A stretch of 64,000 nucleotides of DNA from JBCBCP01 sp038530575 (lineage in GTDB: Bacteria > Pseudomonadota > Alphaproteobacteria > Rhodobacterales > Rhodobacteraceae): contig JBCBCP010000007.1 of NCBI GenBank assembly GCA_038530575.1, forward strand, positions 51,351 through 115,350, given 5' to 3'. Shown in pieces: positions 58,208-64,000 of the stretch. Within the stretch, counting starts at the first letter, position 1; the number at the start of each line of letters is the position of its first letter. Under the pieces are notes generated by a model, which was given only the letters and a program-made list of their open reading frames with translations, ran no database searches and had not been told where the DNA came from. The position numbers and the translations under genes were made by a program.

Positions 58208-59914
58208 ATGGCGGACGGGAGCTTGATGCGGGACATGTCCCCACCTCCCTCGCGAGACGGCGATGTTGTTCTGGGTGACGATTGGGTTGCCCCAGACAGC
58301 ACCGGCTCAGGCGAGGAAATCCGTGCCAGTCGCGCAAAACGCGGCTGGCTTGCGCTGCGCTCATCCCCGCTGACCCGCAAGATTATCACCTTCAACTTGA
58401 TCGCGCTGAATATCCTTGTGGCGGGTATTCTGTATCTGAACTCGTCGCGTGACAGTCTGGCGGAGCAGCGGGCGCTGTCGCTGGTGAGCGAGGCCGAACT
58501 TGTCGCCGATGTGATCGAGGCGCAGCTGCCCGCCGGCGCTCCCGTAAGCCTTGTCAGCGGTGACGGTGTTGATGTCGCGCGCACACTGGAAGGTCTGGAC
58601 TTGCGTTCAGGCATTGAGGTGTTCGTGTTTGATCCCGAAAAGGTGCTCGTTGCGCGCAATGCGATCGCGCCCGAGGGGCCAGGATCGGACGATCGGACCT
58701 ACCTGACGGACGGTTTAAGCTGGCTTTGGGCCCGTTTTTCAGGCCTGTTTTCACCCTCTGCCGAGACACCAGCGCCGGAGGTTGAAGACCAGTTGCGTGC
58801 GCTGGTCCCTAGCGGGCTTTCCGGCGAAACACAGGTCCGCGATAGCCTCGATACCGCGGGCGGCACATTGTTCAGCGTCGTCACCCCGATCCAGCAAGGC
58901 GACCGCACCGTAGGTGTTGTGGCCATTACGTCCGCTGCGGGCGAGATCGACAAACTGGTCCGAAATGAGCGCGAACAGGTGCTGCAGATGTTCATCATCG
59001 CGGTGCTTGTCAGCATCGGGCTAAGCCTTGTTCTCGCATCAACAATTGCTAATCCGCTTGCCGACCTTGCTGCCGCGGCGGAGCTTGGCCGTGATCGCAA
59101 CCAGCGCAAGGTCAACCCGGGCCGCATTCGCATTCCTGATCTGACCGCACGCCCGGACGAGATTGGCCGCCTTTCGGGCGCGCTGCGCGGTATGATTGCC
59201 GCGCTGTACAATCGAATTGATGGCAACGAACAATTTGCGGCGGATGTCGCACACGAGATCAAGAACCCGCTCGCATCGCTGCGCTCAGCCGTTGGCACGT
59301 TGCGCATGGTCAAACGAGATGACCAACGCGAGAAGCTGCTGGACGTGATCGATCACGATGTGCGCAGGCTGGATAGGCTGGTCAGCGACATTTCGAATGC
59401 GTCCAGACTCGACTCCGAGCTGGTCAAGGAGGAAGAAGAGCCCTTCGACATGCTCAAGATGCTGGGCAATCTTGCGCAGTATCTTGGGGAAGACGCGCGC
59501 GGCAAAGGGATCGAGTTCATCACGGACCTACCCGACTACCCAATTCAGGTGCACGGATTGGAAGCGCGCCTGGCGCAAGTCTTTGTGAACCTGATCACCA
59601 ACGCAATTTCCTTCTGCGAAGACGGAGACGCGATCCGTGTTTGGGCGCGCAAGAAAGAAAATCGCGTACTTGTTGTCGTCGAAGATACCGGACCAGGCAT
59701 CCCGGACCAGGCGCTCGCCAAGATATTCAAGCGGTTTTACTCGCAGCGCCCAGCCGAGCATTTTGGCAACAACTCGGGCCTTGGCCTTGCGATCTCCAAG
59801 CAGATTGTCGAGGCACATGGCGGTGTTATCTGGGCCGAGAACATTCGCCCTACGGATGTGGACATCACGTCCGAACCACTTGGCGCGCGCTTTGTCGTCG
59901 GTCTACCGGTCTGA
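58208..59914 (+). CDS. chvG: Sensor histidine kinase ChvG
   Basis: A 568-residue kinase from the ATG at 58208. An N-terminal charged region precedes a first membrane helix (IITFNLIALNILVAGILYL, about residues 60-78), a periplasmic sensor of about 190 residues, and a second helix (MFIIAVLVSIGLSLVLAST). A HAMP region follows, then the phospho-His in FAADVAHEIKNPLASLRS and the ATPase motifs VVVEDTGPGIPDQ and NSGLGLAISKQIV. It is the partner of ChvI. Confidence 0.95.
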   Translation: MADGSLMRDMSPPPSRDGDVVLGDDWVAPDSTGSGEEIRASRAKRGWLALRSSPLTRKIITFNLIALNILVAGILYLNSSRDSLAEQRALSLVSEAELVADVIEAQLPAGAPVSLVSGDGVDVARTLEGLDLRSGIEVFVFDPEKVLVARNAIAPEGPGSDDRTYLTDGLSWLWARFSGLFSPSAETPAPEVEDQLRALVPSGLSGETQVRDSLDTAGGTLFSVVTPIQQGDRTVGVVAITSAAGEIDKLVRNEREQVLQMFIIAVLVSIGLSLVLASTIANPLADLAAAAELGRDRNQRKVNPGRIRIPDLTARPDEIGRLSGALRGMIAALYNRIDGNEQFAADVAHEIKNPLASLRSAVGTLRMVKRDDQREKLLDVIDHDVRRLDRLVSDISNASRLDSELVKEEEEPFDMLKMLGNLAQYLGEDARGKGIEFITDLPDYPIQVHGLEARLAQVFVNLITNAISFCEDGDAIRVWARKKENRVLVVVEDTGPGIPDQALAKIFKRFYSQRPAEHFGNNSGLGLAISKQIVEAHGGVIWAENIRPTDVDITSEPLGARFVVGLPV

Positions 59915-59920
59915 CGCACT

Positions 59921-60337
59921 ATGCCGGTCGTGCACGCCAGCGCGGTCGCGGTATCAAATCGGGCTGCTTTAATCATCGGAGCGTCCGGCTCCGGAAAGTC
60001 CAGCCTTGCTCTACAACTCATCGCTCTTGGCGCCCAGCTTGTCTGCGATGACCGCGTGACGCTGCATCGTGCCGGCGACACGCTTATTGCAGGTCCCGCA
60101 CCCAATATCGGGGGGCTGGTTGAGGCACGCGGTGTTGGATTGCTGACGGCGCCTATCGCGGCGCCTTGTCCGGTCGTCATGGTTGTTGATCTGGACACCC
60201 GCGAAGACCAGCGATTGCCACATCGGCGCACGGACCACTTCGGGATCGACCTGCCCCTCTTTCACAAAGTTGAAAACCCGGCTTGGCCTGCTGCACTGTG
60301 GCTTTACCTTAATGGTAAGAGACAGAGCCATGAGTGA
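59921..60337 (+). CDS. hprK: HPr kinase/phosphorylase, short alphaproteobacterial form
   Basis: A 138-residue protein consisting only of the C-terminal catalytic domain. Walker A is ALIIGASGSGKSSLALQLIA (about residues 16-35); QLVCDDRVTLHR holds the conserved Asp pair, and IGGLVEARGVGLL matches the HprK signature. It phosphorylates or dephosphorylates HPr on Ser. It lacks the N-terminal domain found in Firmicutes, as usual in this class. Seven bases after chvG. Confidence 0.92.
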   Translation: MPVVHASAVAVSNRAALIIGASGSGKSSLALQLIALGAQLVCDDRVTLHRAGDTLIAGPAPNIGGLVEARGVGLLTAPIAAPCPVVMVVDLDTREDQRLPHRRTDHFGIDLPLFHKVENPAWPAALWLYLNGKRQSHE

Positions 60338-61235
60338 TCCGCCGACCTCGCCCCTTCGACTTGCCCTTGTGACCGGCCCTTCCGGGGCCGGAAGGTCGAG
60401 CGCACTTCGTGCCCTCGAAGACATCGGCTTCGAGACGATTGACAACCTGCCTCTGCGCCTTCTCTCCGCCCTTCTTGATGATCCGGGGCCAAATCGTCAG
60501 GTTGCGCTTGGTATTGATCCGCGCACGCGGGATTTTTCGACAGGTACCGTCCTCGATGAACTGGCGCGAATGTCCAATCGGCCGGATGTGCAAACCGAAG
60601 TGGTGTACCTCGATTGCGCGACCGACGTGCTGGTGCGGCGCTATTCTGAAACACGGCGGCGGCATCCTCTCGCAGGGGAGGACAGGCTGGAAGCGGGCAT
60701 AGCCCGCGAGCTTGATCTGCTGCGGCCGCTCCGCGCTCATGCTGACGTTTTGATCGACACAAGTGCTCTGAACATCCACGAACTTCGGGCGGAGATCGAA
60801 AACTGGTTCGGCAGACCCGATCATGATCGATTGCGCGTCTCAGTGCAGTCGTTCAGCTACAAGCGTGGTTTGCCGCGCGGCGTTGACATGGTGCTAGACT
60901 GCCGGTTTCTCGCCAACCCGCATTGGGTCGCCGAATTGCGGCCCGCCGATGGGCGCGACTCAGAGGTTCAGTCCTTCATCGCGCAGGACCCGCGGCATGC
61001 CGAGGCAGAAGCACGATTTCAGGATCTCGCCTTGTGGTTGTTGCCGGCCTATGCCGAAGAAGGCAAATCGCACTTTTCCATCGCCTTCGGCTGTACCGGG
61101 GGCCAACATCGTTCGGTTGCCCTTGCGGAAAGCACGGCGGCGCATCTTGCGCAGGCGGGCTGGCGGGTGTCTATTTGGCATCGGGAATTGGACCGCCGCC
61201 AGACCGGTGCTCAAGCCAGCGGGGCAAATAGGTGA
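60330..61235 (+). CDS. rapZ: RNase adapter RapZ (YvcJ family)
   Basis: A 301-residue protein from the ATG at 60330, overlapping hprK by eight bases. The Walker A reads LVTGPSGAGRSSALRALED, with Arg where the P-loop Lys is expected. DNLPLRLLSALL, VYLDCATDVLVRRYSETRRR and the C-terminal FSYKRGLPRGVDMVLDCRFL, SIAFGCTGGQHRSVALAE motifs define the family. In other bacteria it controls small-RNA turnover or cell-envelope precursor supply. Confidence 0.93.
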   Translation: MSDPPTSPLRLALVTGPSGAGRSSALRALEDIGFETIDNLPLRLLSALLDDPGPNRQVALGIDPRTRDFSTGTVLDELARMSNRPDVQTEVVYLDCATDVLVRRYSETRRRHPLAGEDRLEAGIARELDLLRPLRAHADVLIDTSALNIHELRAEIENWFGRPDHDRLRVSVQSFSYKRGLPRGVDMVLDCRFLANPHWVAELRPADGRDSEVQSFIAQDPRHAEAEARFQDLALWLLPAYAEEGKSHFSIAFGCTGGQHRSVALAESTAAHLAQAGWRVSIWHRELDRRQTGAQASGANR

Positions 61236-61624
61236 TCGGGATCGTGATCGTGGCACACGGGGGCCTCGCGCAAGAATACCTTGCCGCGGTAGAACATGTC
61301 GTCGGCGCCCAGTCAGGTATTCGTGCCATCGCGATCGAGCCGCATCATGACCGTGCGGCCAAGGAGCTTGAGATTTGCGCTGCGGCAGATGATGTGGACA
61401 CAGGCAACGGTGTCGTTGTGGTTACAGACCTTTTTGGCGGGTCTCCATCAAACCTTTCATTGCTTGCATGCAAGCCGCAGGGTCGGCGGATTTTGTACGG
61501 CGCAAACCTTCCGATGCTGATTAAACTGGCCAAGTCCCGCGCAAAACCTGTGCCGGACGCGGTGCGCGCCGCCCTTGACGCGGGCAAGAAATACATCGAC
61601 AGCCAGAACGTCAGCGCCGGTTAA
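61232..61624 (+). CDS. PTS EIIA component, mannose-type (regulatory)
   Basis: A 130-residue protein from a GTG that overlaps the rapZ stop (GTGA). IGIVIVAHGGLAQEYLAAVE holds the phospho-His (about residue 9), and VVVVTDLFGGSPSNLSLLAC is the EIIA-Man signature. With HPr and HprK it forms the PTS-derived regulatory branch of alphaproteobacteria; no sugar permease is adjacent, so it probably regulates rather than transports. Confidence 0.92.
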   Translation: MIGIVIVAHGGLAQEYLAAVEHVVGAQSGIRAIAIEPHHDRAAKELEICAAADDVDTGNGVVVVTDLFGGSPSNLSLLACKPQGRRILYGANLPMLIKLAKSRAKPVPDAVRAALDAGKKYIDSQNVSAG

Positions 61625-61655
61625 GGCCTGCACCGCAGTCAGGGAGGAGCGACGC

Positions 61656-61925
61656 ATGACGCAGCGTGCGTTAAAGATCGTCAATGAAAAGGGGCTGCAC
61701 GCCCGGGCATCGGCCAAACTGGTCGAGGTCGTTGAGGCTTTTGACGCGTCTGCAGAAGTTGCGCACAATGGCCTCAGCGCATCAGGCGACAGCATCATGG
61801 GCCTTTTGATGTTGGCAGCTTCCAAGGGAACGACTATTGACGTCGCCACATCGGGCGCGGACGCCGACGCCTTGGCAGACGCGATCGAGGCGTTGGTTGC
61901 GGACAAGTTTGGCGAAGGCGCATAA
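61656..61925 (+). CDS. ptsH: Phosphocarrier protein HPr
   Basis: An 89-residue HPr. ALKIVNEKGLHARASAKLVE holds the phospho-His (residue 15 or so) in GLHARAS, and SIMGLLMLAASKGTTI the regulatory Ser (SIMGLL). AGGGAGGAG lies six to fourteen bases upstream of the ATG. It carries phosphate from EI, not in the window, to EIIA. Both His and Ser sites are intact, fitting regulation by the adjacent HprK. Confidence 0.95.
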   Translation: MTQRALKIVNEKGLHARASAKLVEVVEAFDASAEVAHNGLSASGDSIMGLLMLAASKGTTIDVATSGADADALADAIEALVADKFGEGA

Positions 61926-61953
61926 GCCTGAAGATCGGGCCGAAAGGGATGAG

Positions 61954-62832
61954 ATGACAGACAGCAGCCAGAACCTGGCCGGCGCAAAGTCGTCCGACAC
62001 GGTGACCTTTACCAAATACGACCGCAGCAGCCTAAGCTATGCATCGACGTTTGATGACCCGTGGAAATCCTACATCATCAAGGTGATGGAGACGTTTACG
62101 GGCAAGCTGACGATCCTGCGTCTTATCAGAAAGTTCGAACGGCAAGGGGCGCCGCAGGGTCAGGCTTTCTGGCGCGCCTGCCTTGACGTTATGGGGATCG
62201 ACCTGACGACGCCGCAGGCTCAGCTGGACCGTATCCCGAAAGAGGGGCCGGTGATCGTTGTGGCCAACCATCCTCACGGCATGGTGGATGGCATGATTTT
62301 TGCCGATCTGATTGGGCGGGTGCGGCCAGACTATCGCATCCTGACCCGCTCGCTGCTGACGGGCATCGACGAGGTAGCGGGCAGCTTCATGATCCCGGTC
62401 CCGTTTCCGCATGACCCTGATGCGCAGCGCAAGATGGTGGAAATGCGTGCCAAGGCGATGGAGTACCTTGCCGGAGGGGGCGTCGTGGCGCTGTTTCCTT
62501 CGGGCGTCGTCGCGTCGTCTGACACATGGTGGGGCCCTGTGATCGAGCGGGAATGGAACGTCTTTACGGCCAAGATGATCCGTAAGTCGGGTGCGCGCGT
62601 CGTTCCTATGCGGTTTCCGGGGCAAAACAGTCGTGCGTACCAAATCGCAAACCGGGTGTCCCCGATCTTGCGGCAGGGTCTGCTGCTGCATGAAATTGTG
62701 CATTCGCTGAACAAGCCGCAGGGCCCAGTGGTGGGTCACCCTCTTGCTGAGGCCGAGGTCGAGGCACGCGCAAAAGATCCGCGCGCATTCATGGCCTGGC
62801 TGCGGGAGCACACCCTGTCCCTGGTCGACTAG
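61954..62832 (+). CDS. Lysophospholipid acyltransferase-like protein
   Basis: A 292-residue protein from the ATG at 61954. The PlsC-like site reads VVVANHPHGMVDGMIFADLI (about residues 96-115), an NHPxGxxDG variant of NHxxxxD as in hemolysin/OlsA-like acyltransferases, followed by ALFPSGVVASSDTWWGP. No clear membrane helix is seen. It probably acylates a lysolipid such as lyso-ornithine lipid or lyso-PA; substrate uncertain. It follows the PTS branch by 28 bases. Confidence 0.85.
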   Translation: MTDSSQNLAGAKSSDTVTFTKYDRSSLSYASTFDDPWKSYIIKVMETFTGKLTILRLIRKFERQGAPQGQAFWRACLDVMGIDLTTPQAQLDRIPKEGPVIVVANHPHGMVDGMIFADLIGRVRPDYRILTRSLLTGIDEVAGSFMIPVPFPHDPDAQRKMVEMRAKAMEYLAGGGVVALFPSGVVASSDTWWGPVIEREWNVFTAKMIRKSGARVVPMRFPGQNSRAYQIANRVSPILRQGLLLHEIVHSLNKPQGPVVGHPLAEAEVEARAKDPRAFMAWLREHTLSLVD

Positions 62833-62835
62833 GCG

Positions 62836-62880
62836 CGGAAATTTACAAAATTTCCGGCCCGTTTTCTTTGCAAGAAAACG
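62836..62880. terminator. Two back-to-back hairpins between convergent genes
   Basis: Hairpin 1 (62836-62856) has a CGGAAATTT/AAATTTCCG stem with loop ACA. Hairpin 2 (62860-62880) has a CGTTTTCTT/AAGAAAACG stem with loop TGC. Both are perfect nine-base stems with three-base loops. The first starts three bases after the acyltransferase stop and the second abuts the stop of the convergent dehydrogenase gene. Probably a bidirectional transcript end. Confidence 0.65.
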
Positions 62881-63756
62881 CTACCGCGTGGGGACGGGCA
62901 CCTCGCCTCGATAATCATAGAACCCGCGCTGCGTCTTCCGGCCCAGCCACCCTGCTTCCACGTATTTGGTCAGAAGGGGGCAGGGGCGGTATTTGGTGTC
63001 TGCCAGTCCGTCATGCAGGACGTTCATGATGGCCAGACACGTATCAAGTCCGATGAAATCTGCCAGCTCGAGCGGTCCCATGGGATGGTTTGCGCCCAGC
63101 TTCATGGACGAGTCAATCGACTGAACCGAGCCGACGCCTTCGTAGAGCGTATAGACGGCTTCATTGATCATCGGCATCAGGATGCGGTTCACGATAAAGG
63201 CTGGAAAGTCCTCGGCGCTCGCCGCCGTTTTGCCAAGCTTGTCGACCACGACCTTGCAGGCAGAAAACGTCTCTTCGTCGGTCGCAATGCCTCGGATCAA
63301 TTCGACCAACTGCATCACAGGCACGGGGTTCATGAAGTGAAAGCCCATGAATTTTTCCGGGCGGTCCGTGCGGCTGGCCAGCCGGGTGATCGAGATCGAG
63401 GACGTGTTCGATGTCAGAATGGTGTGGGGCGCCAGATGCGGCTGCAGGTCCTCAAAGATGGCCTGTTTCACTGTCTCGCGCTCGGTCGCGGCTTCAATCA
63501 CAAGGTCTGAGGCCCCCAGTTCGGGCAGTTTCGTTGTTGTTTGGATGCGCGCCATGGCGCCGTTCATCGTCTCTTCGGTGATCTTGCCCCGGCCCACCTG
63601 CCGGCCAAGGTTGCGTTCGATCAGTGCCATCGCGCCGCTCAAGGCGTCCTCGCTGATGTCGGTCATGGTCACGTCATAGCCGGCCAGTGCCATCACATGT
63701 GCGATGCCGTTGCCCATCTGCCCCGCACCCACGATGCCGACTTTCTGAATGTCCAT
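62881..63756 (-). CDS. hbd: 3-hydroxybutyryl-CoA dehydrogenase
   Basis: A 291-residue enzyme from the ATG at 63756. The NAD-binding motif VGIVGAGQMGNGIAHVMALA lies at about residues 6-25. The catalytic His-Glu pair is in FMGFHFMNPVPVMQLVELI, and the C-terminal domain has NHPMGPLELADFIGLDTCL. It interconverts acetoacetyl-CoA and 3-hydroxybutyryl-CoA. It could serve the butyrate/PHB or ethylmalonyl-CoA route represented by the mcd-like gene, but stereospecificity is not readable from sequence. Confidence 0.93.
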   Translation of the reverse strand: MDIQKVGIVGAGQMGNGIAHVMALAGYDVTMTDISEDALSGAMALIERNLGRQVGRGKITEETMNGAMARIQTTTKLPELGASDLVIEAATERETVKQAIFEDLQPHLAPHTILTSNTSSISITRLASRTDRPEKFMGFHFMNPVPVMQLVELIRGIATDEETFSACKVVVDKLGKTAASAEDFPAFIVNRILMPMINEAVYTLYEGVGSVQSIDSSMKLGANHPMGPLELADFIGLDTCLAIMNVLHDGLADTKYRPCPLLTKYVEAGWLGRKTQRGFYDYRGEVPVPTR

Positions 63757-63907
63757 GTGCCGCCCCTTGCCAGTCGTTTTCACCATATGGCCGGGCGCGC
63801 TGCCCCTGCAAGGCCCGACGATTGCCACGAAGTCTCCATTATTCGTTAGCGGATTGTAAGGCTTGCGCAGCGATAAAGGCGTTGGGTGAAGAGATGGAGA
63901 TGGGTGA

Positions 63908-64000
63908 ATGTCCTATGATGCGGGCCATGGTGGCCTTGACTATTTGCCGTGCCGATATGGCGCGTCCAAGGTGCTGTTTCGCGGGCCGCGCAAGTCACTT
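63908..64000 (+). CDS. DUF6473-family protein (N-terminus only; cut by window edge)
   Basis: The first 31 codons of a gene opening MSYDAGHGGLDYLPCRYGAS and continuing with KVLFRGPRKSL before the edge. This opening is that of the DUF6473 family, common in Rhodobacteraceae; it is uncharacterised. The gene is divergent from hbd across 151 bases in which I see no clear operator. Confidence 0.6.
   Translation, partial: MSYDAGHGGLDYLPCRYGASKVLFRGPRKSL

Noticed and set aside
1..64000. CRISPR array, insertion sequence or prophage
   Set aside because: No regularly spaced direct repeats, transposase or phage structural genes are visible; the single endolysin-like gene is not enough.

Overview
The window is chromosomal DNA of an alphaproteobacterium, most likely a marine Rhodobacteraceae (Roseobacter-group) species. 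The evidence is a GC-rich sequence with dense gene packing and ATGA/TTGA/GTGA start-stop overlaps, a split b/b' pair of ATP synthase subunits, ChvG-ChvI next to a HprK-RapZ-EIIA-HPr branch, an ethylmalonyl-CoA-type acyl-CoA dehydrogenase with a long N-terminal extension, and DUF1491/DUF2062/DUF6473-type genes common in that family. I see no rRNA, tRNA, CRISPR array, insertion sequence or complete prophage. No gene-free stretch exceeds 300 bases.

Layout. 1-9.1 kb: a translation and secretion block on the minus strand. It runs ffh, five tandem GNAT acetyltransferases, chorismate mutase and rpsP, then (after a plus-strand GNAT) a small membrane protein, rimM and three tandem sulfotransferase-like genes, the last cut by the left edge. 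9.1-17.9 kb: accessory genes, including a TetR unit divergent from an AhpD-like gene, an M15 peptidase, azoR with a divergent LysR regulator, a DMT permease, a transglutaminase-like protein, a GT61 glycosyltransferase with an ArsR regulator, and a second LysR gene. 18.1-20.7 kb: the F0 operon atpI-B-E-b'-b. 20.9-32.8 kb: a FadR-type GntR regulator, a lipoprotein, smc, a PRC-barrel protein, a lytic transglycosylase, cbiB-cobC, a lone receiver domain, a Xi-class GST and a MalY-type aminotransferase.

32.9-35.5 kb: three tandem peptide deformylase genes coupled to fmt; the third has lost its metal-binding cysteine. 35.5-40.4 kb, minus strand: TRIC/UPF0126 protein, rnhA, methyltransferase, DUF3429, DUF1905, LysE, ispH and a NYN-domain protein. 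40.5-49.7 kb, plus strand: folK, rpoZ, rel/spo, DUF2062, pdxJ, a secreted protein, acpS, lepB, rnc, era, DUF1491 and recO. 49.7-55.6 kb: META protein with TetR, the Mcd-like dehydrogenase, a TSUP permease, an XRE regulator, and an unusual pair made of an HTH protein and an unrecognised protein. 55.6-64 kb: pckA, divergent from chvI-chvG-hprK-rapZ-EIIA-HPr and an acyltransferase, then 3-hydroxybutyryl-CoA dehydrogenase and the start of a DUF6473 gene.

The most interesting non-gene signals are: a dispersed intergenic element (three copies) made of a small hairpin, a T-run and a conserved TGGCCMAGTGAAG tail, whose hairpin is retained by different base pairs in one copy; paired TetR operator-like palindromes; long inverted repeats in front of two LysR genes; and an array of three hairpins upstream of ffh. 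The most interesting gene-level signals are the five-fold GNAT array inside the ffh-rpsP operon, the sulfotransferase trio coupled to rimM, the degenerate third deformylase, and the XRE / HTH / unknown-protein cassette at 53.4-55.6 kb.
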